Source: Deltaproteobacteria bacterium
GTDB lineage: Bacteria > Myxococcota_A > UBA9160 > SMWR01
DNA: 57,604 bases
Reading direction: 5' to 3'
Assembly (NCBI GenBank): GCA_019310965.1
Contig: JAFDDG010000013.1
Span: forward strand, 1-57,604
This document shows, piece after piece, positions 1 to 6,991 of this stretch. The notes under the pieces were generated by a model. That model was not told where the DNA came from. It ran no database searches and saw nothing but the letters and a program-made list of their open reading frames with translations. The position numbers and the translations under genes are program-made. Position 1 is the first letter of the stretch, and each line of letters opens with the position of its first letter.

Positions 1-268
1 CTCTATCATGACTCCAAAACTCTATTTTAGGTAAATTCTGTCGTCTGAAGGCGATCAGCCTAGCGGCAGTTGGCTTCGAAAACCAGATAAATGAGGATTT
101 CTGTAGAAAAATGCCCAAACTTCCGAGGATCTCGTTCCTAAATCGTACATCTTGATTGAAATACTGAGGTTCTGTCTTGAATCGATCGATAAAAACGATG
201 TTTTTGTCGACAAAGTAGGGAGATCGCCTGGCTGGGGAGGATGGAAGTCTCGCTCATCGCCCCAAAAA
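1..268. other. AT-richer non-coding left edge
   Basis: No convincing gene is visible. The first 215 bases or so are clearly richer in A and T than the rest of the window, and reading frames across them give low-complexity, shadow-like translations. A short inverted repeat (AAAAAC, three bases, GTTTTT) lies at 191-205. The stretch could be a regulatory region for a gene beyond the left edge, or the end of an acquired segment. The sequence does not decide. Confidence 0.5.
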
Positions 269-306
269 GCAGCAGCCCGCGACCCTGTCGGATCGCGGGC
301 TGCTGC
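269..306 (-). terminator. Rho-independent terminator of the DUF928 gene
   Basis: A perfect 14-bp stem (269-282 with 293-306) closes a 10-base loop. Read on the minus strand it is followed by a run of five T residues (the complement of AAAAA at 265-269). It lies 20 bases past the minus-strand stop codon at 327-329, so it ends the transcript of the DUF928 gene. Confidence 0.9.
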
Positions 307-326
307 GGGTCGGTCTCCGGATGAAC

Positions 327-1130
327 TCAGCGGCGCTGGAACCCGGGAGCGGCGCCCTCCTGAAGAGGAATGTCCGGCAGCCCCACCTGCTCGAAGAGCG
401 CCGCGCGCTGGTTCCACAGCGTGCGGTTGCCAGGGGCCGCATCGATGTCCTGGGAGAGGCTGTCGATGGCGTCGTACCAGATGCCGGCCTGGGCCAGCAC
501 GTGCGGCCGCGAGGCCCCTGGAGCGGCCAACTGATCCTCGAGCTCGGGGCCGGTTGCAATCCGCTCGATGCCGCCGCCCGCCAGGCGGTCGTAGCTGCGG
601 TCGTCCTGGTTGCGGATCAGCTTGATCAGCCAGAAGTACTGGACGTCGGGAGCCAGTTTCAGTCCGTGATCGCTGAGCGCCAGCCGCTGAATGCCGGCGT
701 GCTCCGCCGGCGGCAGGGCCGCCTGCAACAGCGTCTCGCCCGCGGTGATGTCGCGCACCACGAACTCGATGGGTGCGTCGGTCTCCGCGGCGAGATACCA
801 GTAGAGAACGGGCTGTTCCCGCAGCGTCAGGCCCGTCTCCTCCGGCACGAGCACTTCGATGTTCGGATACTCGCCGTTTCCGACGGAGCGGGTCGCGCCA
901 CCCAGCCGCGCGGCGGGTGCGCCCATGTTCGGGGGCACGAAGACGGGCATGGCCGCAATCATGATCGGGGCCGAGGGGGGCGCGGTGAGGGCCGTCTCGG
1001 TGTCCCCGGCTGCGGAGCCGGCCTTCGGGGCCTCCTGGGAGTCGCTGTGCTCGTCCGCGGATGCGCTGCTCACGAGCAGCCCGCCGAAGAGCAGCGCCAC
1101 CACCAGTGTTCGCCAAGTCATACGTCGCAT
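327..1130 (-). CDS. Exported DUF928-family protein
   Basis: A 267-residue protein of unknown function. The ATG at 1130 follows an AGGAGG (1138-1143) at a 7-base spacing, so I prefer it to the longer open frame reaching 1703, whose extra N-terminus looks non-coding. Residues 1-24 form a signal peptide (two Arg, a hydrophobic core, then SSASA), so the product is exported. Residues about 85-200 carry the DUF928 pattern: LVPEETGLTLREQPVLYWY, then EFVVRDI, then a hydrophobic FWLIKLI strand and GGGIERI. The C-terminal 60 residues are helical and mention-worthy only for a conserved-looking WYDAIDSLSQ stretch. DUF928 is best known from cyanobacteria and has no established activity. The gene stands alone and ends at a strong terminator. 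Confidence 0.8.
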   Translation of the reverse strand: MRRMTWRTLVVALLFGGLLVSSASADEHSDSQEAPKAGSAAGDTETALTAPPSAPIMIAAMPVFVPPNMGAPAARLGGATRSVGNGEYPNIEVLVPEETGLTLREQPVLYWYLAAETDAPIEFVVRDITAGETLLQAALPPAEHAGIQRLALSDHGLKLAPDVQYFWLIKLIRNQDDRSYDRLAGGGIERIATGPELEDQLAAPGASRPHVLAQAGIWYDAIDSLSQDIDAAPGNRTLWNQRAALFEQVGLPDIPLQEGAAPGFQRR

Positions 1131-1695
1131 CTCGATTCCTCCTGCCGGCCGCTGGCCGCTGTTCACACCCTCGCTCGCGCGCTCGCGCAGCGCTGTGAAC
1201 TGATTCACTGCCTCCCAACGGGAGCAATCTGACTCATAGAGTAGCGCCACGTCGAGCCGGACGGGGGGCGCGCAGGCCCTGTCTACGGGCCTCGCCCCTT
1301 CGTGCAGCTCGAACTCGACTCCGTTGGCTGGGGAGGGCCCCGAGGGGGCCCGTTCCTGGCGCACGGGGGTGCCGATCGCCTGCTCGGGTTTCCCGTGTGG
1401 CCGTGCATCCCAGATCGGACCGCGCAGGTCCGGGAACTCTCGTCGCGGCGCGGGGGTGTCGTCGACGCGTGGCTGCAGCGGGCAGTGCATGTGCGAAACG
1501 AAGTGTTTTCCCATCTGGGGGGCAGGTGAAACCTCTCGCGCTCCCCGCCATGAGACGCCGTCAGCACGACATCCATTCATGGAAAACCGGGTGCGTTGAG
1601 CCCGCGCCCGGGTGCTTCGAGACGCGAAGCAACGTCGGATCGCGCTACACTTCGGCTCCGCAACGGACGTGACCTTGCGGTCCCAGGAGCCTGTC
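1131..1695. other. Intergenic region without a supported gene
   Basis: This 565-base gap separates the divergent DUF928 and zapG genes. Several frames stay open because of high GC content, but their translations are rich in Arg, Pro and Ser and match nothing I recognise. It should hold both promoters. Apart from the inverted repeat at 1161-1200 I see no clear structure. Confidence 0.5.
1161..1200 (-). repeat. Interrupted palindrome in the DUF928 leader
   Basis: GTTCACA at 1161-1167 is matched by its exact reverse complement TGTGAAC at 1194-1200 across 26 GC-rich bases that can themselves fold. It lies 31 bases upstream of the DUF928 start codon. It may be an operator or a leader hairpin, but chance is possible. 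Confidence 0.3.
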
Positions 1696-2226
1696 ATGCC
1701 CATCGAATGGAATCTGACCGTATTGACGGCCCTCGGCGTTGGTTTGCTCGTCGGGGTCGGCCTCGGCTTGTTGTTTCGCGGGCGCTCGGGAGCGGCCGAG
1801 CGCGCACGGGCCGAACAGCTCGATGCCGAGCTCGAACAGACCCGGGAGGACCTGGAAGCGCATCGCGACGACGTTGCGCGTCACTTCCAGGAGACGTCGG
1901 ATCTCTTCCGTGGCGTAACGGAGCAGTACTCGAGGCTCTACGCTCACCTGGCTACCGGTGCGCGCGCTTTCAGCACGGATGCGGTTCCCATGCTAGGCGC
2001 ACTCGAAACACCGCTGCTGGGGCGCACGGATGGCGCGTCGGCCGAAGCTGCCGCGGGGTCAGAGCTCGAGCCCGAGGCAGAGCCGGCCGCGCCTGCGGTT
2101 GCCGAGAAGCAGCCCACTACCGGCGAGAGCGCGGCGCGCGAGCCGGCAGCGGATGCAGCGCCGCGAGTCGACTTGTCTCCCAGTGTCAGATCGAACGGTG
2201 GGCTCGGGGCGTCGCCTCTGGCCTGA
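1696..2226 (+). CDS. zapG: ZapG/YhcB-like membrane-anchored coiled-coil protein
   Basis: A 176-residue protein of the DUF1043 (YhcB/ZapG) family. In gammaproteobacteria this inner-membrane protein links cell division and envelope synthesis. Residues 9-28 form one membrane helix, followed by a charged heptad-like coiled coil (about 33-65). The family signature then appears as HFQETSDLFRGVTEQYSRLY and HLATGARAF. The C-terminal 80 residues are low-complexity (Ala, Glu, Pro). The ATG at 1696 follows AGGAG at 1684-1688; a longer frame from 1612 lacks a good ribosome site. It is monocistronic and convergent with gloA. I am confident of the family and less so of the role. Confidence 0.75.
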   Translation: MPIEWNLTVLTALGVGLLVGVGLGLLFRGRSGAAERARAEQLDAELEQTREDLEAHRDDVARHFQETSDLFRGVTEQYSRLYAHLATGARAFSTDAVPMLGALETPLLGRTDGASAEAAAGSELEPEAEPAAPAVAEKQPTTGESAAREPAADAAPRVDLSPSVRSNGGLGASPLA

Positions 2227-2244
2227 GGCCGCGGCTCCGGGCGG

Positions 2245-2664
2245 CTACCACTCTCCGACGTTCTGCATCGAAGCCCAGGGTTCCCGGGGCGGCAATGCAT
2301 CGCCGGCCTGCAGTAGCTCGATCGAGATCTGATCCGGCGAGCGCACGAAGGCCATGCGCCCGTCCCGCGGCGGGCGGTTGATGGTGACGCCGGCGTCCTG
2401 CAAGCGCTGGCACACGGCGTAGACGTCCTCCACCTGGTAGGCCAGGTGACCGAAGTTGCGCCCCCCCGCGTACTCCTGCGGATCCCAGTTGTGGGTGAGC
2501 TCGACCTGGCCGGAGGAGTCCCCCGGTGCCGCCAGGAAGGCGAGCGTGAAGCGCCCCGCCTCCACGTCGACCCGGTGCAGGAGCTCGAGGCCGAGCTTGT
2601 TGCAGTAGAAATCGAGCGATGCATCGAGGTCCGTGACGCGCACCATCGTGTGCAGGTATTTCAT
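2245..2664 (-). CDS. gloA: Lactoylglutathione lyase (glyoxalase I)
   Basis: A 139-residue VOC-fold enzyme that converts the methylglyoxal-glutathione hemithioacetal to S-lactoylglutathione in the cytoplasm. The four metal ligands of the family are in place: His5 (KYLH), Glu55 (GQVELTHN), His73 (FGHLAYQV) and Glu116 (SIELLQ). The short length without the insertions of the zinc type suggests a nickel or cobalt enzyme, like that of E. coli. The ATG at 2664 follows GGAGG closely, so the 11 extra residues of the longer frame are not needed. It is last in the leftward operon that begins at 5863, 19 bases after the UbiA-like gene. Confidence 0.93.
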   Translation of the reverse strand: MKYLHTMVRVTDLDASLDFYCNKLGLELLHRVDVEAGRFTLAFLAAPGDSSGQVELTHNWDPQEYAGGRNFGHLAYQVEDVYAVCQRLQDAGVTINRPPRDGRMAFVRSPDQISIELLQAGDALPPREPWASMQNVGEW

Positions 2665-2683
2665 GAGTCCTCCGGGCCGCATT

Positions 2684-3457
2684 CTACAGGCTGGCAAGGA
2701 GTGCGCAGCTGGCCCCGGCGCCTACGAGCAGCGCTCCGTCGAGCACCACGAGTCCGTAGCGCTCGTCGGCGCGGAAGCCGAGCAGGGCCAGCCAGGTGAG
2801 GCCGGGAATCGGCAGCAGGCCGCGCGCCGCGCCGGGCGCGAACAGTGCTGCCAACGTCGTGAGGGCCGCCAGGCCGCGCGCCCAGCCGAGGGCCCGGGCG
2901 CGCCCAACGCGGGCGGCAGCCGCCTCGTCGTCGCGTACGCTCGATGCCAGCGCGTTGGCGAGAATTGCGAAGAACAACAGTCCCGTCGTCCAGGCGACGT
3001 TGCGGGGCGCCGGCGCAAGCAGCCAGGGAAGCCCCACGCTCACCGTCACCCAGGCGGCGGCGACGTAGGGGCCCTTGGCGTACGGCACGTGCTTGAGACG
3101 CCGGTGCGCGAGACCGAGTACCGCGGCGGGTGCGAGCAAGACCGCAACGTTCGGACCGAGTGTCCAGGCGAGCCAGGCCGCAGCACCTGCGGCAGCCAGC
3201 GTCAGACCGGCAAGCGCGCGTCGCCAGCGCTCGACGAAGCGGGTGCGCCGCGGAGTGGTGTTGCGATCGCGCTCGACGTCGCGGAGCCGGTCCACGTTGT
3301 AGACGACCAGCGTGCCGGCAGCGGCGAGGGCGAGCGAGGCAGGCTCGATCTTGCCACCGAGAGCCAGGGTTGCCGCTGCGCACAGTGCCGCTGCAGTGGC
3401 GGCCAGCCACAGGCTCGAGTAGACGGTGGTATCGACGAGTGCGCGCCACACGCTCAC
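2684..3457 (-). CDS. UbiA-like polytopic membrane protein
   Basis: A 257-residue membrane protein with about seven to eight hydrophobic helices. The stretch YNVDRLRDVERDRNTTP (about 53-69) resembles the first Asp-rich motif of UbiA-type prenyltransferases (NxxxDxxxD), and RDDEAAAARVGRARALG (about 174-190) sits where the second would be. The second motif is weak, so the call is tentative. Its start overlaps the stop of the upstream GT-C gene by four bases, which implies translational coupling. Placed with a polyprenyl-phosphate-mannose synthase and a GT-C transferase, it could act on a prenyl lipid carrier, but the substrate is not evident. A membrane protein unrelated to prenyl transfer remains possible. 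Confidence 0.5.
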   Translation of the reverse strand: MSVWRALVDTTVYSSLWLAATAAALCAAATLALGGKIEPASLALAAAGTLVVYNVDRLRDVERDRNTTPRRTRFVERWRRALAGLTLAAAGAAAWLAWTLGPNVAVLLAPAAVLGLAHRRLKHVPYAKGPYVAAAWVTVSVGLPWLLAPAPRNVAWTTGLLFFAILANALASSVRDDEAAAARVGRARALGWARGLAALTTLAALFAPGAARGLLPIPGLTWLALLGFRADERYGLVVLDGALLVGAGASCALLASL

Positions 3458-5109
3458 TGCCTCGCGGGTGTTGGGCCGACTTCGAGTCGCATCACCCAGA
3501 TGGGACTGCCCGCGAAGCCGGGCAACGGCTCACCGATCACTGCGATGCGTTCGCAATGCACGTCATCGCGCTCGGAGCAGCCGAGCATCGGCAACGTGCC
3601 ACGCCAATCGACCACGTGGTCGAGGCGTGCAGTGACGGCATAGTCGAGCAGTCGGTCGCTGCGCCGCGCGGCATAGGCGTCGGCGTTCACCACGCCGTCG
3701 AGGTTCACCACCGTTCGCCCCGAGAAGTAGCTGTAGATGCCGGCGTTGAACGCCCCGATGCGTGCATCCGGTGCGGTGCGCGTGGCAAGCCAGCGCGCGG
3801 CTTCGAGTTGTTGCACCCGATGTTCCGAGGCCACGCGCCAGCGCTCGGCCAGGGGCGGCGCTGCCAGACCCAGCAGCATCGCGCCGCCGATCGCGGCGAG
3901 ACCGACGATTGCGGCCGGCTGCCGGGCGGGGGAGAGTGCGCGCGCCTGGGCAAGCAGGCCGGCGGCGCAGACACCCAGGCCGGCCGTGCAGAGCCAGCCG
4001 GCCGGTGCGAAGTACCATTCGCGGGTCCACCAGCGCACGCCGGCGTGCCACAGCAACGTGAAGGCGACGCCGAGAAGCGGCGGCAGGAGCCGCTTCAGGG
4101 CCATCCGGGCAGCCGGCGCCCGCAACGCCGCGACGAGGGCTGCCAGTCCCGCGGCTGCGACGGGCCACACCGGCAGTCCGCGCGGCACCGCATAGAGATG
4201 GGGCAGGTCTGCTGCAAACGTTCGCTGGAGCATGAATCGCGAGCGTGCCAGTAGGGCGGAGAGGTCATCACCGTGAGCCGCGATGAAGTCGCTGCGCAGA
4301 AGCTCCGGGAGAGCAACGGCGCTCACCTGCACCACGCTTCCGAACTCGAACAGGTTCCAGGCGAGCCAGGGCAGCAGGCACGCGCTCGATACCAGGCCCG
4401 CGATGAACGCCGATTTCAGTCCGCGAGAAGCCATGACGAGCCCCGCCAGCACTGCCGCCCAGAGAAATACCGCGTCGGTGCGAGCCAGCATGAGCGCACC
4501 GCCGGCGAGCCCGAAGAGGATGGCCGCCCGGCGGTCCTGCGGCGATGCGGCATCGGTCAGGCTCAGGTAGCGATCGGTGACCCACGCCGTCGTGAAGACT
4601 GCCAGCGCCGTCTCGAGACCGTTCACGCTCTCCGTGATCGCCGTCGGGTGCACGGCGTGGAACGCAGCGGCGAACAACGCCGCCTGCGGCGAGTGAGTCA
4701 GGCGCTCGACCACGCGGTAGAGCAGTGCCACGCTGGCTGCGCCGAGCAGGGCGCCGAGGCTGAGTCCGAGCCGCAGCGCGAGCTCCGCATCGGACGTCAG
4801 GGCCTGCAAGCCGGCCAACAACGCCAGCCACAGTGGGTGGAAACCGTTGGTTGCCGTCGAGCCGTCGAGGGAGGCGCCGTTGCCGGCGACCCAGTTGCGT
4901 GCGATCTGGAAGTAGTAGAACGCGTCGTCGGAGGTCGCGTAGCGCAGCAGCGTTACGAGATCGCTCCACGCCCACCCGAGGCGCATGAGGAGAGCGAGCG
5001 CGAGCAGCGCTATGAGCCATGCTCCGGGATGGCCACTGGCTTCGGTGGCCCGAGGCGCGCTGCGCGCGACGTCGTATCGTCGCTTGCCGGGTCCCTGGCT
5101 ACCGCTCAC
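3454..5109 (-). CDS. GT-C type membrane glycosyltransferase
   Basis: A 551-residue integral membrane protein with roughly ten to twelve hydrophobic helices. After the first helix it has the motif TSDDAFYYFQIARN (about 60-73), the acidic first periplasmic loop that marks GT-C enzymes using polyprenyl-phosphate sugars. NGFHPLW and VNGLETALA follow, as in related mannosyltransferase-like proteins. The last 120 residues form a soluble periplasmic-looking tail. It overlaps the upstream GT2 gene by 11 bases and the downstream UbiA-like gene by four. The pairing suggests that GT2 makes the lipid-linked sugar and this enzyme transfers it outside the inner membrane. The acceptor is unknown. Confidence 0.75.
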   Translation of the reverse strand: MSGSQGPGKRRYDVARSAPRATEASGHPGAWLIALLALALLMRLGWAWSDLVTLLRYATSDDAFYYFQIARNWVAGNGASLDGSTATNGFHPLWLALLAGLQALTSDAELALRLGLSLGALLGAASVALLYRVVERLTHSPQAALFAAAFHAVHPTAITESVNGLETALAVFTTAWVTDRYLSLTDAASPQDRRAAILFGLAGGALMLARTDAVFLWAAVLAGLVMASRGLKSAFIAGLVSSACLLPWLAWNLFEFGSVVQVSAVALPELLRSDFIAAHGDDLSALLARSRFMLQRTFAADLPHLYAVPRGLPVWPVAAAGLAALVAALRAPAARMALKRLLPPLLGVAFTLLWHAGVRWWTREWYFAPAGWLCTAGLGVCAAGLLAQARALSPARQPAAIVGLAAIGGAMLLGLAAPPLAERWRVASEHRVQQLEAARWLATRTAPDARIGAFNAGIYSYFSGRTVVNLDGVVNADAYAARRSDRLLDYAVTARLDHVVDWRGTLPMLGCSERDDVHCERIAVIGEPLPGFAGSPIWVMRLEVGPTPARQ

Positions 5110-5863
5110 GAGGTGGGCGACTCACGGGCGGCTTGCGGAAGGCCGTGGTCAGCACATGCCAGGCGGCGCGGTACATCTCCGAAGAGTCGATCTTGGAGAC
5201 GCCGCTGCGCCGCTCCTCGAAGACGATCGGCACCTCGGCGATGCGGAATCCCGCCCGGTGCACGCGCCACGCCATTTCTTCGAGAAATGAGTAACCGGAG
5301 GCGCGAATGCCGAAGGGGTCGACGGTCTCGAGCACCTCGCGGGCGTAGCAGCGATAGCCAGCGGTGTTGTCGTGGGTGGGCAGACGCAGAAGCAGCCGTG
5401 TGTAGAGGTTTGCGAATGCCGAGAGTCCGCGACGGTACCAGGGCCAGTTTACGATGCTGCCGCCAGGCACATAGCGCGAGCCGATCACCAATTCGTTCTC
5501 GGCGGCCGCCTCGAGGATCGCGGGCAAGTAGCGCGGGTGGTGGCTGCCGTCGCAGTCCATGGTCAAGACGAAGTCGTAGTCGCGCTCGAGGCCGAAACGA
5601 AAGCCGGCGAGATAGGCGCTGCCGAGGCCGAGCTTGTCGGGGCGGCGCAGCAGCTGCAGCCGCGACTCGTCGCGCCCGGCTGCCTCGACCAGGTCGCCGG
5701 TGCCGTCCGGGCTGGCATCGTCCACCACCAGGATCTCGAGGGCGGGCGAGGCCGCCAGCACTTCCCGGCTCAAGGGCAGGACGTTCTCGGCCTCGTTGTA
5801 GGTGGGCAGGATCACGAGTGCGCGCACGGCGTTCGGAGCATACTCCAAGCGTCGGCCTTCCAT
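5099..5863 (-). CDS. Polyprenyl-phosphate mannose synthase-like GT2
   Basis: A 254-residue cytoplasmic family 2 glycosyltransferase of the DPM1 type. Visible motifs are VILPTYNEAENV near the N-terminus, VVDDASPDGTGDLVE, the metal-binding TMDCDGSHHPRYL (DxD), IGSRYVPGGSI and the GYSFLEEMAWRV segment typical of dolichol- and polyprenyl-phosphate mannose synthases. It lacks C-terminal membrane helices, as DPM1-only enzymes do. The likely reaction is GDP-mannose plus polyprenyl phosphate to polyprenyl-phosphate mannose, although glucose is possible. It leads the operon GT2, GT-C, UbiA-like, gloA. The ribosome site is poor; a GTG at 5827 is an alternative start. Confidence 0.85.
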   Translation of the reverse strand: MEGRRLEYAPNAVRALVILPTYNEAENVLPLSREVLAASPALEILVVDDASPDGTGDLVEAAGRDESRLQLLRRPDKLGLGSAYLAGFRFGLERDYDFVLTMDCDGSHHPRYLPAILEAAAENELVIGSRYVPGGSIVNWPWYRRGLSAFANLYTRLLLRLPTHDNTAGYRCYAREVLETVDPFGIRASGYSFLEEMAWRVHRAGFRIAEVPIVFEERRSGVSKIDSSEMYRAAWHVLTTAFRKPPVSRPPRER

Positions 5864-5939
5864 GTGCGCTGGCTGGCCGCGACGCTATTCGAAACGGCCG
5901 CGCCGTCCCGCGCCGGAAGCGAGGTCGGCGTTCTGCCCC

Positions 5940-6926
5940 TCAGTAGGTGTCTATTTCGCCGCTGTCGATCTTCTCGAGCAGCCGCGCGAGGCGCTCGGCC
6001 ACGTCCTCGATTTCGTCGTCTTCGAGGCCGAGCTGCAGCCAGCCGGGCTGCGATCGTGCGCCCTTGCCGGGCTCGGTGTTCGGCCCGTGCGGCATCGGCT
6101 GCATGATGCCCGCGGCGTCGGCGCGCAGCTCCGCCAGCACGCCGAGTGCCGTCAGCTGCTCCGGCCCGACCGCGCGCAGGCGCGCGACAGACTCCTTGCG
6201 CAGAGCCGGCACGCGGATCTTGTGCCAGTTCGGCACGAAGAAGTTCTTCATCCGCGCGCCGAAGGCCACGCCGTTGTCGATGCTGAAGATCCTTCGTTCC
6301 TCTGCAAACTCCGATACCAGGAAGTTCCCCTCGCGGCCGTCCTCGTGTTCGATCAGATAGGTGAGCACGTTGAAGTCAGCCATGTGACGCGCATAGTGCG
6401 GGTCGTTCGCGAAGCGTTCCGCATCGAAGAGCGTATCGGGCACGGTGACGTTGTCGATCCAGATGACCAGGGCGCCCATCACGCAGTGGGTGCCGGTGAG
6501 GTTCGCGCGCGGCCGCTCTTCGAGCGGCGCATAGACGTCGAAGGGGATGCAGCGGGTGGTGATCGTCGGCACGACGTAGTTCTCGGGATCCAGGAACCAC
6601 TTCTGGATCTCGTAAGCCGCGATCTCCTTGCGCGGAGTGTTATTCCAGCCGTCTGCGTCGCCCCTCGGGGCCTTCTTCCACTTGACGAAGAGCACGTCTC
6701 CGGGGTCACCGAGCCGGATTTTCAGCTTCTTCACCCCCATTACGCCGCCGACGCCGCCGGAGGCTTCGAGGATTTCGAGGCGGTCCTGTGCCAGCCGGGT
6801 CTCGAGGATCGGCGGTGGCAGCGGCCAGTGGCGAGCCGGGTCTACGGGTCCTGCCTGCGCGGAGAGGGCGAAGAGGCCGACGAGCCCCAACGCGCCGAAG
6901 CGGACGCCCCACCCAATTTGTGCCAC
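5940..6926 (-). CDS. Exported FAM20/HipA/PI3K-like kinase-fold protein
   Basis: A 328-residue protein that I read as a secreted kinase-like enzyme. Residues 1-25 are a signal peptide ending SAQA. A Gly-rich loop (ASGGVGGVMG, 55-64) and VLFVKW (Lys82) could form the nucleotide-binding N-lobe, and RKEIAAYEIQKW (99-110) an alpha-C-like helix. EHEDGREGNFL (193-203) and FSIDNGVAF (214-222) resemble the catalytic loop and metal-binding Asp of HipA, PI3/4-kinase and FAM20 folds. The activity itself is not proven by sequence. The GTG at 6926 follows AAGGAGG at an 8-base spacing. It diverges from a nucleotide-transporter-like gene across 65 bases, which would make sense if it needs ATP outside the cytoplasm. 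Confidence 0.5.
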   Translation of the reverse strand: MAQIGWGVRFGALGLVGLFALSAQAGPVDPARHWPLPPPILETRLAQDRLEILEASGGVGGVMGVKKLKIRLGDPGDVLFVKWKKAPRGDADGWNNTPRKEIAAYEIQKWFLDPENYVVPTITTRCIPFDVYAPLEERPRANLTGTHCVMGALVIWIDNVTVPDTLFDAERFANDPHYARHMADFNVLTYLIEHEDGREGNFLVSEFAEERRIFSIDNGVAFGARMKNFFVPNWHKIRVPALRKESVARLRAVGPEQLTALGVLAELRADAAGIMQPMPHGPNTEPGKGARSQPGWLQLGLEDDEIEDVAERLARLLEKIDSGEIDTY

Positions 6927-6942
6927 GGACTCGCCTCCTTCG

Positions 6943-6952
6943 TATCGCGATA
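6943..6952. promoter_or_regulatory. Perfect 10-bp palindrome between divergent genes
   Basis: TATCGCGATA lies in the 65-base gap shared by the kinase-like gene (minus) and the transporter gene (plus), about 40 bases before the plus start and 17 bases before the minus start. Its right end overlaps TATACC (6951-6956), which could be a plus-strand -10 element. A dimeric regulator binding here could control both genes. Confidence 0.35.
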
Positions 6953-6991
6953 TACCATTGCCGCCGAAAATTGCCCACTCGAAGGAGCCCG

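Noticed and set aside
1131-1703. Extension of the DUF928 gene to an ATG at 1703, or separate small genes in this gap
   Set aside because: The AGGAGG and signal peptide fix the start at 1130, and the upstream translation is Arg/Pro/Ser-rich and unlike any protein.
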